A stretch of DNA of 64,000 nt from Flavobacteriaceae bacterium PS02293 (lineage in GTDB: Bacteria; Bacteroidota; Bacteroidia; Flavobacteriales; Weeksellaceae). The stretch lies in NCBI GenBank assembly GCA_029960045.1, contig JASCOV010000008.1, forward strand, positions 62,001 to 126,000, written 5' to 3'. Positions within the stretch are counted from its first letter, which is position 1. Each line of letters opens with the position of its first letter. The notes beneath the pieces are model-generated. The model had not been told where the DNA came from. It worked only from the letters and a program-made list of their open reading frames with translations, and did no database searches. The position numbers were made by a program, and so were the translations under genes. This document shows, piece after piece, positions 16,365 to 25,022 of this stretch.

Positions 16365-19190
16365 TTATTTGATGATTAGTTTAGAAACTGCCAGACCTTC
16401 ATCTGATTTTAGCTGAACCATATAAGTACCTGAACCGATTCCACTTACAGAGAACATCTCATTTCCTTTAGCAGATTTCAATCCAAAAGATTTTATTAGT
16501 TTTCCATTAAGATCAAATAAGTTGATTTGTCCATTTTTGGCTTTGTTGTATCTGATTTTCAATAATCCGTCTGTTGCAGGATTCTGAACGATTTGTAATG
16601 ATGTTTTGTCTGCATCAATCTTAACCTCGTCAGTTGCTAAAGTCGTCTGATTCCCAAAAATTCTGAACTCGCCAGGCTGAAGAACTACCGTTGTAGAAAC
16701 ACTTGCAGACATTGAAGCATTATTCATCAAGTTGTACCAGGTTCCAGAGTATGGAAAATTTGGAGTAACAGTTTGTGTTGTAGTTGTGAAGTTTGCCACT
16801 ACCACTACATTTTTCAAAGAATTTGCAGGTAAAGCATCATTCCATACATAGATTCTAGGCAATAGATTTCCAGATTCTACAGTAAAAGTGGTTGTATCAA
16901 AAACCTGATTTGACAGTCTGATTGCCAATATTTTTGACCAAGTGTCATAAACTGCTTTTCTATTAGCATTGTTATCATAACCTAATGTGAAGGCTACTGG
17001 CTTTGGAGAAGTTCTACAATCATTACTGATCGTTCCGTTTTCGCAACGGTTGATACTGAATTCATATCCTAATTCTCCAAATTGCCAAATCATTTTTGGT
17101 CCAGGAACTGTGAAGAAAACAGCGCCAAATGCTTTTTGTCTCTCAAGAGCAGTCTCTAAATTTTTAACACTATATGAACCATTTACACTTCCGTAAGCTA
17201 AGTTCTTGAACATTAATCTTTCTTCGTCGTGGCTTTCTCCGTAGCTCATATTTCTTCTTTCAGAAAAAGTATGGTTTTCGAAATCAACTCTGTTGAAATT
17301 ACTGTCGGAATCATAACCCATTGTGTTTTGGTTGTACGGCCCTACTAGATTATCCCACATCATTACACCTTTTCCTTCATTCAGTCTATAATTTGCCCAT
17401 TCTCTTTCTTCTGTATTTCCTCCCAAATGTTCAAAAATGATATACGAAGTTGGATCATAAGACCATTGATAATCTGAATATAGTTTTAGTACATCTACCC
17501 TGTCTTGCTGGTAGGCTCCAGTGCAAGATTCATCTGAAGCTGTACAGTTCTGAGTAAATCCTTTAGTTAGATCCCAACGGAATCCGTCAATTTTGTATTC
17601 TTTAATCCATTGTTCCAAAACTCTGTTTACATAATATTTTGTCTCTGTTTTTGAATGATTAAAATCGTAGAAAACACTGTAAGCATGTTTGGCAACCTGA
17701 TTAAAATAAGGATTATTGGCTGCTACATCTCCATAACCACCATTGGTACTGGTAGACCAAAGTCTTTCTAGCGGAGATCTTCCTGAAGCGTGATTAAGTG
17801 CAACATCTAGAATTACAGCAATACCATTTTGGTGACATTTATCTATAAATTCTTTGAATTTTTCCGGTGTACCGTAAGCTTTGTCTAATGCTAAATGAAA
17901 TCCCGGATTATATCCCCAAGAATTATTCCCATCGAATTCCATTACCGGCATCAACTCTATCGCATTGACATTCAAACCCTTGATGTAAGGAATTTTGTCT
18001 ATCATAGATTGCCAGTTTTTTTGTTCTGTGAAATCCCTTACTAATGCTTCATAAACAATTAGGTTTTGCTTTGCTGGTTTTTGGAAATTAGTCACATTCC
18101 AGTTGTATGCGGGTTTTGCAGTTTGGATAACAGAAACATCATATTGTTGTCCTGCAGGATAAGCCGGCAATCCCGGATATGTAGTCGAGGAAATCCAAGG
18201 ATCATCGTCTGGAGATAATACTAAAGTTGAGTAAGGATCTGCTACTTTCACACCGTCATTTGTTCTATATTGGAAAGTATAAACCTGCTGAGGTGTAAGT
18301 CCTGTAATTTCTAACCAATATAAATCTGCATTATTGGTATCTCTTTTCATAATATAATTAGAAGAGATCTGCCAATTATTGAAGCTTCCAATCACATGAA
18401 CATAATTTTTAAGCGGAGCATATAAGGCTAAACCCACTTTTGTAGGATTGGAAGGATCATAGCTGATGCCCTGTCTCATATAAGCAGGGATTGCTGCTGT
18501 TTGAACAGTTGGAGTCGGGGAAATTGTAAAATTAGAGGTTAATATAGTTCCTGACGCAACATTCGTAGCAGAAACTTCTATGTTATTATCAATCGTGATG
18601 TTAGGTGATGTAGAAATTGATGATACGTTATTTGCTGTATATATTGTGCTTCCATTGGATTTTACCACATAATTGGCCGGCAGTGATGTACTGTAGTTAA
18701 TGTTAAAATTACTTCCCGATGTAATGAAACTTACAGACCCATTACTTGGAGAACTACTTAAAAACTGGAATCTACCAACTTCAGAATAGATATCTTGAGA
18801 TTGTCCATTTCCTGTTTTTGTTTTCAAAAGGAAACCTATTCTTCCCAGTCCGGTTCTATTATAGAATGTTTTTGGGATAAAAGTCATTGTATAAGTATCA
18901 TTACCAGAATTGTAAGTCAGCTTGTTAGCTTCATTAGAAGCTGCCCAAGTTCCGTTTGTCGGACAGTCCTGGCTGTTCGCATCATTGATGTCATAGGACC
19001 ATGCCCACAAGTACAAAGCATTGTTGGTAACGCCCCAGGTAGACTCATTAATACTACTTCCATTGAAGGTGATGGTAATTGACTCGTCTTCATTAAAGGA
19101 AGTGGGGCTGATCGAAGCTGTCACAGTCTGTGTCTGCGCAAAGCTAATGGTCGCAATAAAAATTGCGATCAGGTTGTAAAATTTTTTCAT
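16365..19190 (-). CDS. Secreted GH13 alpha-amylase with T9SS type A sorting domain
   Basis: 941 residues: signal peptide (ends FAQ), N-terminal beta-sandwich domains, a CBM48/E-set-like domain around VHVIGSFNNW, a GH13 barrel (about residues 360-800) and a C-terminal T9SS type A sorting domain (last 80 residues, with SLQIVQNPATDGLLKIRYN and GTYMVQLKSDEGLA). Catalytic residues: nucleophile Asp540 (DGFRWD), acid/base Glu587 (IIFEHLGG) and Asp655 (GESHDEE). ILDVALNH is region I. It should break down starch or glycogen-like alpha-glucans at the cell surface or outside. No Sus-type genes adjoin it. The 413 bp upstream are extremely AT-rich. Confidence 0.93.
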   Translation of the reverse strand: MKKFYNLIAIFIATISFAQTQTVTASISPTSFNEDESITITFNGSSINESTWGVTNNALYLWAWSYDINDANSQDCPTNGTWAASNEANKLTYNSGNDTYTMTFIPKTFYNRTGLGRIGFLLKTKTGNGQSQDIYSEVGRFQFLSSSPSNGSVSFITSGSNFNINYSTSLPANYVVKSNGSTIYTANNVSSISTSPNITIDNNIEVSATNVASGTILTSNFTISPTPTVQTAAIPAYMRQGISYDPSNPTKVGLALYAPLKNYVHVIGSFNNWQISSNYIMKRDTNNADLYWLEITGLTPQQVYTFQYRTNDGVKVADPYSTLVLSPDDDPWISSTTYPGLPAYPAGQQYDVSVIQTAKPAYNWNVTNFQKPAKQNLIVYEALVRDFTEQKNWQSMIDKIPYIKGLNVNAIELMPVMEFDGNNSWGYNPGFHLALDKAYGTPEKFKEFIDKCHQNGIAVILDVALNHASGRSPLERLWSTSTNGGYGDVAANNPYFNQVAKHAYSVFYDFNHSKTETKYYVNRVLEQWIKEYKIDGFRWDLTKGFTQNCTASDESCTGAYQQDRVDVLKLYSDYQWSYDPTSYIIFEHLGGNTEEREWANYRLNEGKGVMMWDNLVGPYNQNTMGYDSDSNFNRVDFENHTFSERRNMSYGESHDEERLMFKNLAYGSVNGSYSVKNLETALERQKAFGAVFFTVPGPKMIWQFGELGYEFSINRCENGTISNDCRTSPKPVAFTLGYDNNANRKAVYDTWSKILAIRLSNQVFDTTTFTVESGNLLPRIYVWNDALPANSLKNVVVVANFTTTTQTVTPNFPYSGTWYNLMNNASMSASVSTTVVLQPGEFRIFGNQTTLATDEVKIDADKTSLQIVQNPATDGLLKIRYNKAKNGQINLFDLNGKLIKSFGLKSAKGNEMFSVSGIGSGTYMVQLKSDEGLAVSKLIIK

Positions 19191-19603
19191 TGGTCTATAT
19201 ATAAGGTTTTAAATATATCATTTTTTCATCATTCAGAATTGTTTTTTATTTTGATTTTATTTCAAGCGCAACACCTTAATAACCAAACTATTAAACATTT
19301 TAGTAATTAATAATATAATTTTAGAGTTGATTTCCGACTAACCGAATTTTAACATTAAATACATATTTTGATAATATTCAATTTATATGACTTTTCTATT
19401 ATATTTAAAAAATTATATTAATATATTTTTATATTTCATATTATTTTCTATAATTTTACCGTCAAATAAAAAACAATAAACAATTATTTTAATTAAATAA
19501 TGAGTTTAAAATAGATTCACTATTTGAAATTGAATTAAAATTATTCGTTTATTTAAATTATTTTGTATTAAATTTAAAAAATCAAAAAATCAAATTGTAA
19601 ATT
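19191..19603. other. 413-bp AT-rich intergenic region
   Basis: This is the shared upstream region of the divergent amylase and Lrp-type regulator genes. It is almost entirely A and T with many runs, has no gene, no strong palindrome and no clean TAnnTTTG element. It probably holds both promoters and possible regulator-binding sites. Confidence 0.55.
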
Positions 19604-20074
19604 ATGAAAAGTGCATCTGAATCTGGTTACCACTTAGACGGAGTTGATAAAGAGATTGTATATATGTTGATGGATAATGCAAAGACTTCTCTTGCACACA
19701 TATCTAAGCACGTGGGGATTTCTACAACTGCAGTTCATCAAAGAATCAAAAAATTGGAACAAGCTGGTGTTATAGAAAATTCTATCTCCTTCCTTAATCC
19801 AAGAAAAATTGGTTACAAAGTGGTTTCTTACATTGGTGTTTTCTTGGATCAGCCAAGTCATTATCAAGACGCAATCAAGAATCTTAACTTGGTAAATGAA
19901 GTAGTAGAAGCACACTACACAACAGGAAACTACACAATTTTCTTAAAAGTACTTTGCAAGGATAATGACCACCTGATGGAAATCCTTAACAAGATCCAAA
20001 AACTAAAAGGGGTTACTAGAACTGAGACTATTCTTTCTCTTGAACAAAGCATAAGCAGACAATTGAAAGTTTAA
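19604..20074 (+). CDS. Lrp/AsnC family transcriptional regulator
   Basis: 156 residues: N-terminal winged helix (VDKEIVYMLMDNAKTSLAHI, then GISTTAVHQRIKKLEQAGVI, which is the recognition helix) and a C-terminal RAM ligand domain (VVSYIGVFLD, VVEAHYTTGNYTIFLKV, TRTETILSLEQ). Such proteins respond to amino acids. The ATG at 19604 is well placed. It is followed by a hairpin terminator at 20095-20124. Divergent to the amylase, with an AT-rich spacer that it may bind, but that is inference. Confidence 0.9.
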   Translation: MKSASESGYHLDGVDKEIVYMLMDNAKTSLAHISKHVGISTTAVHQRIKKLEQAGVIENSISFLNPRKIGYKVVSYIGVFLDQPSHYQDAIKNLNLVNEVVEAHYTTGNYTIFLKVLCKDNDHLMEILNKIQKLKGVTRTETILSLEQSISRQLKV

Positions 20075-20094
20075 TAAAAATTGATATAATTATG

Positions 20095-20124
20095 AAAGGA
20101 TGCAAGTTATTTGTATCCTTTTTT
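20095..20124 (+). terminator. Terminator of the Lrp-type regulator gene, merged with the deoC promoter
   Basis: An 11-bp stem (20095-20105 with 20111-20121, one G-T pair) is followed by a T-run. It proves that the upstream in-frame ATG at 20092 is not the deoC start. The T-run leads straight into TATTTTTG. Confidence 0.75.
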
Positions 20125-20132
20125 TATTTTTG
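20125..20132 (+). promoter_or_regulatory. deoC: Bacteroidota -7 promoter element for deoC
   Basis: TATTTTTG (consensus TAnnTTTG) ends 19 bp before the chosen ATG at 20152 and overlaps the tail of the preceding terminator. Confidence 0.55.
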
Positions 20133-20151
20133 TAAATATGAAATCGCTATT

Positions 20152-20895
20152 ATGAAAATCAATCAATATTTAGATTCAACATATCTTAAAACACCAGAAC
20201 AATCCGGATTCACAGAGGAACAAACTTTCGAAAAAGTAAGAGAGCTGACAGATGAAGCGATCACTTATGACTTCAAAGAAGTAATGATCCGCCCTAATTA
20301 TGTAAAACTGATCAAAGATTATTTGGTTTCAAAAAACTCCGAAGTTTTGGTCGGGACAGTCATTGGCTTTCACGAGGGAACCTATTCTTTGGAAGAAAAA
20401 CTAGCAGAGGCAAACCAAGCTGTTTTGGATGGCGTAGACGAGCTAGATTACGTCATCAATTACGAAGCTTTCAAATCCGGGAAACTTGATTTGGTTGAGA
20501 AAGAATTTGTTGAAGGAACAAAATTAGGATTAGATTTCGGAAAAACAGTCAAATGGATCATTGAGATCGCCGCACTTACAGATGAGCAAATTGGTGATTT
20601 AACTGCAAATATCTGGAAATGGGCGCAGGCAAATTTTGAAGAAAAAGATTTTCCGAAAATTTTTGTAAAATCTTCCACTGGATTTTTCCTAACAGATGAT
20701 GGAAAACCAAATGGAGCCACTTTTGAAGGTGTAAAAATAATGTTAGACAATGCAGGCAAACTTCCTGTGAAAGCTGCCGGCGGAGTGAAAACACCTAATG
20801 ATGCTGAAAAAATGATTACATTAGGAATCCAAAGAATCGGAACTTCTGCAGCAAAGGCTCTTCTTGGCGAAGGTGAAGCTGGAGCTGGCTACTAA
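20152..20895 (+). CDS. deoC: Deoxyribose-phosphate aldolase
   Basis: 247 residues from the ATG at 20152 (MKINQYLDSTYLKT); the 20 residues upstream in the open frame overlap a terminator and promoter and are rejected. The enzyme cleaves 2-deoxyribose-5-phosphate to glyceraldehyde-3-phosphate and acetaldehyde in deoxynucleoside catabolism. The Schiff-base lysine is Lys173 in KIFVKSSTGFF, and Lys207 in PVKAAGGVKTP is the second active-site lysine. The end ...GEAGAGY retains the C-terminal tyrosine that is functionally important in this family. A bidirectional terminator follows. Confidence 0.94.
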   Translation: MKINQYLDSTYLKTPEQSGFTEEQTFEKVRELTDEAITYDFKEVMIRPNYVKLIKDYLVSKNSEVLVGTVIGFHEGTYSLEEKLAEANQAVLDGVDELDYVINYEAFKSGKLDLVEKEFVEGTKLGLDFGKTVKWIIEIAALTDEQIGDLTANIWKWAQANFEEKDFPKIFVKSSTGFFLTDDGKPNGATFEGVKIMLDNAGKLPVKAAGGVKTPNDAEKMITLGIQRIGTSAAKALLGEGEAGAGY

Positions 20896-20925
20896 GGATT
20901 TTTTTAAAATATTAATACACCTAAT

Positions 20926-20967
20926 AGATTACCCCAAAACACTACGCTTCCTGGGGTAATCTTTTTA
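20926..20967. terminator. Bidirectional terminator between deoC and mscS-like genes
   Basis: A perfect 11-bp stem (20926-20936 with 20952-20962) encloses 15 bases, followed by TTTTT at 20962-20966. The two genes converge here. Confidence 0.8.
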
Positions 20968-21822
20968 TTTATTTTCAGATGACTCACCCGCCTGCGTAAT
21001 ATTAATACTTGTAGGCGTTACCAACTCGATTCCTTCTTTTACAAGCCTTTCATTGATCTGCATAATTGCCTCGCTTTTGACATTGGTAAAATTTCCCCCG
21101 ACTTCTAACCAAAATTTGATCTGCATTGTAAAAACACCCTGTTTCACATTTGTGAAAATGACATCTACAGCATCTGCCTTATCCATATGTTCTAAAGATT
21201 TGATCTCATCCAAAATTGCAGATTTGGCTTTTACAATATCTTCTCCAACTGGAATTTCGAAATCCAAAATAATTCTCCGCTGTGGCGAGTCTGTGATATT
21301 AAAAAAGGGTGAATTAAAAATTACCTGGTTGGGAATATAAACTTTTTTTCCGTCATCGGTAATCAATTTTGTCGTTAATAATCCGATATCCTGGACTGTT
21401 CCTGAGTTTCCACCTATCGTGACATAATCTCCTATTTTAAAAGCTTTATCAACACTTACCAACATTCCAGAAAACATACTGGACACTAAATCTTTAAGCG
21501 CAACCCCAGCAATAACCCCGGCAACTCCTAAACTCCCCAGAAACTTCATAAAGAAACCACTGAATCCCATAATTTCCAACGCAATGAAAGTTCCCATTAG
21601 AATAATCAAAAATTTGAAAATTGAAATCAATGTGACAACAGAATCATTTTTTGTTTTCGGGAAGAATTTATGAAAAAGCCTTACAGACCATCTACTGAGA
21701 TAAGTGCTCGTCATCAGAAAAAATAGAAATACGATAATCCCTACAATCAACCTTGGCGTCAACTCTGCAAAACTGACATACCATCTTTCTAAAACGGCAT
21801 AAACTGTGTGTAAATATTTCAT
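20965..21822 (-). CDS. MscS family mechanosensitive ion channel
   Basis: 285 residues of the small-conductance mechanosensitive channel family, which opens on hypo-osmotic shock. Three membrane segments (about 20-45, 65-90, 95-125) end in the pore helix with GSLGVAGVIAGVALKDLVSSMFSG. The beta domain follows (FKIGDYVTIGGNSGTVQDIG, then LLTTKL and the PNQVIFNS block) and a cytoplasmic vestibule. Length matches E. coli MscS (286). The C-terminal few residues overlap the terminator stem. Confidence 0.92.
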   Translation of the reverse strand: MKYLHTVYAVLERWYVSFAELTPRLIVGIIVFLFFLMTSTYLSRWSVRLFHKFFPKTKNDSVVTLISIFKFLIILMGTFIALEIMGFSGFFMKFLGSLGVAGVIAGVALKDLVSSMFSGMLVSVDKAFKIGDYVTIGGNSGTVQDIGLLTTKLITDDGKKVYIPNQVIFNSPFFNITDSPQRRIILDFEIPVGEDIVKAKSAILDEIKSLEHMDKADAVDVIFTNVKQGVFTMQIKFWLEVGGNFTNVKSEAIMQINERLVKEGIELVTPTSINITQAGESSENK

Positions 21823-21836
21823 AATGTATAATTAAT

Positions 21837-21862
21837 AAAAAAAACCGACAAAAGTCGGCTTT
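21837..21862 (-). terminator. Terminator of the outer-membrane beta-barrel gene
   Basis: On the minus strand a CCGAC/GTCGG stem (21845-21849 with 21854-21858) is followed by eight or more T. It lies 20 bp after the gene's stop. Confidence 0.7.
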
Positions 21863-21882
21863 ATTACATTTTAAGTTTGAAT

Positions 21883-22473
21883 TTATTTAGCTTCGTCAGC
21901 AATTCTCTTAGCATGAGAAGTGGGCAAGTAGATACTTAATCCAACATTAAAAGAGATGTTAGAATTCAAGCCTTCATTACCAAATCCTGCTCTACCTCTA
22001 TATTTTACTAAACCTTCGACTCCAATATTGGGTGTAATAAAGTAAGAATAACCAGGTCCTGCTCCAAAATCAAGACCAGTAGTGGATGGACCATTCTCTA
22101 CAGAATACCCTCCTACACCTAAGTTACCCTCGAAGAACCAACGTCCGTGATTCAATAAATTATCAACACCTTTTTCTCCTGGAGAAACATAATAACGTCC
22201 CAATGCTCCAACCCCATAATCAAATCCTGTTGGACTACCTTTCGTCTCTTTGCTGATCCCAAGATCAACATAAGCACCTAATGCTATATTATCTTTGATG
22301 AAATAAGCTGCTTTTGGCTGTAAAGCTATATTATAACCCGCTCCTGTATTAAGTCCAAAGTTACTTGAAATAATACTGCTTCCTACCATCCAGTTTCCTT
22401 CTTGTATCTGAGCATTTGCTGTAGATAATAATCCTGTTACTAAAACCGCTGCTCCAAAAATCAATTTTTTCAT
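21883..22473 (-). CDS. Outer membrane beta-barrel (porin-like) protein
   Basis: 196 residues: signal peptide (ends NAQ at residue 22), then alternating hydrophobic/aromatic strands with glycines (GSSIISSNFGLNTGAGYNI, YFIKDNIALGAYVDLG, WFFEGNLGVGGYSVENG, YSYFITPNIGVEGLVKYR) typical of eight-stranded OmpW/OprW-type barrels. It is a single-gene unit with a candidate sigma-54-like promoter upstream and its own terminator. Function is not known; it may be a small channel or structural protein. Confidence 0.8.
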   Translation of the reverse strand: MKKLIFGAAVLVTGLLSTANAQIQEGNWMVGSSIISSNFGLNTGAGYNIALQPKAAYFIKDNIALGAYVDLGISKETKGSPTGFDYGVGALGRYYVSPGEKGVDNLLNHGRWFFEGNLGVGGYSVENGPSTTGLDFGAGPGYSYFITPNIGVEGLVKYRGRAGFGNEGLNSNISFNVGLSIYLPTSHAKRIADEAK

Positions 22474-22513
22474 ATCGTTAAATTTTTCGTTTAAAATTAT
22501 CTTTTCTACATTT

Positions 22514-22529
22514 TACAAAGGCTGTGCCA
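22514..22529 (-). promoter_or_regulatory. Possible sigma-54-type promoter (-24/-12)
   Basis: The minus-strand sequence reads TGGCAC, five bases, then TTGT, matching the -24 box exactly and the -12 box TTGC in three of four bases with the correct spacing. The start codon of the beta-barrel gene is 41 bp downstream. No enhancer-binding protein gene is nearby. Confidence 0.4.
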
Positions 22530-22620
22530 TTAATAATAAAAACGTATTTTAAAAACAATGAAACACTTTTAATAAATTTAAAACGAAAAAGAACTAAAGA
22601 AATAATTATCTAATATTTGT

Positions 22621-22651
22621 AAAAAAAATAGCCAACCCTTACAGGTTGGCT
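22621..22651 (-). terminator. Terminator of the T9SS cargo gene at 22681
   Basis: A perfect 8-bp stem (22630-22637 with 22644-22651) is followed on the minus strand by A then eight T. Confidence 0.8.
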
Positions 22652-22680
22652 TATAATTAACATTATCCAATATTAATATT

Positions 22681-24900
22681 TTACAAGATCACTTTTTTAG
22701 TTGCGAGACCTTTATCAGAAGTGATTTTTAAGACATAAACACCTTTCGCAAATCCTACCGAACTAATTCTAATTTCTTTAGAATTCTTTCCAGAAACATT
22801 ACGGATAAGTTTACCAGAAGCGTCAAACACATCTACAGAAGTAATATTAGAATTTCCTTTTATGACTAATTCATTATTATTCTTATAAACTTGAACTTCT
22901 TTTATCTGTGAATCTTGTGCAGCAAGATAATTATTTTCATATATAATACTAAACCTAGAATCATTGGCACCGGTAGTGGTTACAAAAGAATAGTAACCAT
23001 TCTGCAAATTAGTAATTGTTCCCGTTTGGTTATCTTTTAAATAAATAGCTTTCAAACTACTTTTGAAAACGCCCTCTTTGTCATCCAAAGATATGATAGC
23101 ATTACCTGCAACAGAAGAAACATAACCCAAACCAATTACATCAGAATTATTTATTGGAGAGTTTCGCGCCTGAATCTGTAATCTATATGGACTCACTATT
23201 GAATAAAATGCATCACTTCCTACAGAAAACATATCTGCATCATAATCTTCATCATAACCATTAGTTGCATAAGGTACATGTGCTACAAGAATTGTATTGG
23301 CAATTTTATTTGGGTTGATAAACCTCAGCCAATACCTGTCAATAGTTGCTTGCGGCTCCTCACCATCATCATCTCCTTCTTCTCCATCACCTCCTTCATC
23401 CTCAGAAGATTTATTAAAGAAAATAGAATCTGCAGTGTTGGAAGATCTGATACCATTGGTAAAAGTAAGAGGTGCATTATTCAATCTTGCCTGCACGATA
23501 AATCCTTGAGCTACTTTTGTAAAACCTAACGGCCTAAGAGAAGGCTCTTCTATATTACCCGATACAAATGACGGCCCTACACCGCCGACCCCAGTAACAT
23601 AAGTAGCATAATTATTTCCTTCATAACTGGAACCCTGCTGTGATTTGACATCATTCAGAGTTGTCCAAAACCATTGTTTGTTGAAGATGGAATTTCTGTT
23701 GGTTCCATAATTATACAATGTAGAGAAATTGATATTGGATGGATAAGGATTACCTATAAGATTATATCCCTTGTCCAATCCAGCACTTCTCGCCAAATTG
23801 ATTGTAATATTACCATTATTATCAGTTCCGTTAAAAGTAAATTCTTCTGTTACCGGAGACACTGGAGAATAAGTATCTTTACCTTTTATAGCATACCCAA
23901 TACCAGTTGTAAATGTAGAAGCAGCATTGAGACCTGTTGTATAGAATTTATCATTTACTTCGTTATAGAGATAAAATCTATTAGTAGGCGTTCCTACAGA
24001 AAAATTGTAAAGATTCTGACCACTTACCGGACTACTCCAATAGTTATAATCATCTTTTTTTAGATTAGCTTCTCTTTTTACGATTACATTACCTGTTCCT
24101 GTTCTCGTAGAACCGTCAACCAGCAAGTAAGTCGCATTATTATTTACCAGAATTGTTCCGTTGTTCACAACATTCCCATTTACCTTCAGGGATCTGTCCG
24201 GATTAACTGTAAGTGTTACACCAGGATTAACTGTAAGATTCTTTACAGAATTACCATTAGTACCTGTAAGTGTGTAATTTGCTGCATAAACTGCATCAGA
24301 AGTTGCTGCCGGAGTTCCAAAATTCCAATTTGTCCCATCCCATATTGTTTCACCAACAATATCGAATGTGGCTTTGTAGTTTGCACCTGCATTGTTTAAT
24401 AAGATAGTACCTCCGGAACCAGTCGTGGAAAAATAAATTTCCATTGTGTAATTTCCAATCGCAAAGTTTGTTGCTAATGATGTTCCATCTCCAGTATATG
24501 AAACATTCCAATTCTCATCTGTTCCTCCGCAAGCATTTGCAGTAGTAGTTCCTTTCGCCAGAGAGATCTGTGTAAAAGTGCCTGTAGGTGCACCAGATGA
24601 TGAATATATCCTATAATAAGCCGTTACCGCTGTTACCGTTTGTCCGGTGCATCTGGAAACTTTAGTCTGAATACCTGATAATCTCAGAATATTCCCTCCC
24701 AAATTCCCCGTACTCAAAACAGCGCCCTGATAGGCAGGATTACTATTACAGCCCCCGCCATTATTGACACAATAGGTAAAAGTCGGATTTTCAAATCTTT
24801 TTTTAAAAACGGGATATGCATACAAAATAGACTGCGCTTCTACAGTCATAAAACTGAAGAGCATTACTGCAAAAAAGATAATTTTCTTGTTCATAACCAT
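22681..24900 (-). CDS. Secreted T9SS type A sorting domain protein, function unknown
   Basis: 739 residues: signal peptide (ends EAQ), an N-terminal beta-rich domain with two cysteine-bearing loops (YCVNNGGGCNSNP, SRCTGQT), a stretch of short beta repeats (VKNLTVNPGVTLTVNPDRSL), a domain with NYWSSPVSGQNLYNF and KGYNLIGNPYPSNINF, and a type A sorting domain (last 75 residues: VQVYKNNNELVIKGN, GVYVLKITSDKGLATKKVIL). These modules recur in very large flavobacterial surface proteins. An unusual acidic linker (about 505-525) lies in the middle. The start could be Met1 or Met3 (MVMNKK). Free-standing gene with its own terminator. Confidence 0.82.
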   Translation of the reverse strand: MVMNKKIIFFAVMLFSFMTVEAQSILYAYPVFKKRFENPTFTYCVNNGGGCNSNPAYQGAVLSTGNLGGNILRLSGIQTKVSRCTGQTVTAVTAYYRIYSSSGAPTGTFTQISLAKGTTTANACGGTDENWNVSYTGDGTSLATNFAIGNYTMEIYFSTTGSGGTILLNNAGANYKATFDIVGETIWDGTNWNFGTPAATSDAVYAANYTLTGTNGNSVKNLTVNPGVTLTVNPDRSLKVNGNVVNNGTILVNNNATYLLVDGSTRTGTGNVIVKREANLKKDDYNYWSSPVSGQNLYNFSVGTPTNRFYLYNEVNDKFYTTGLNAASTFTTGIGYAIKGKDTYSPVSPVTEEFTFNGTDNNGNITINLARSAGLDKGYNLIGNPYPSNINFSTLYNYGTNRNSIFNKQWFWTTLNDVKSQQGSSYEGNNYATYVTGVGGVGPSFVSGNIEEPSLRPLGFTKVAQGFIVQARLNNAPLTFTNGIRSSNTADSIFFNKSSEDEGGDGEEGDDDGEEPQATIDRYWLRFINPNKIANTILVAHVPYATNGYDEDYDADMFSVGSDAFYSIVSPYRLQIQARNSPINNSDVIGLGYVSSVAGNAIISLDDKEGVFKSSLKAIYLKDNQTGTITNLQNGYYSFVTTTGANDSRFSIIYENNYLAAQDSQIKEVQVYKNNNELVIKGNSNITSVDVFDASGKLIRNVSGKNSKEIRISSVGFAKGVYVLKITSDKGLATKKVIL

Positions 24901-24915
24901 ATATTTTTCTGATTA

Positions 24916-24923
24916 CAAAATTA
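24916..24923 (-). promoter_or_regulatory. Bacteroidota -7 promoter element for the T9SS cargo gene
   Basis: The minus strand reads TAATTTTG (TAnnTTTG), 15 bp upstream of the first ATG, giving a leader of about 10-16 bases. Confidence 0.5.
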
Positions 24924-25022
24924 AAAAAAATAATCAGTAATAAATATTTAAAAAGCAACAAAAGAGACAATTTAACAAAATCAAAATATAGATTAATTTT
25001 TACGAATGTTTTTAATTTAATT

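Noticed and set aside
20092..20151. Upstream in-frame ATG extending deoC by 20 residues
   Set aside because: The extension lies in a terminator hairpin and the promoter; the ATG at 20152 begins the known enzyme.
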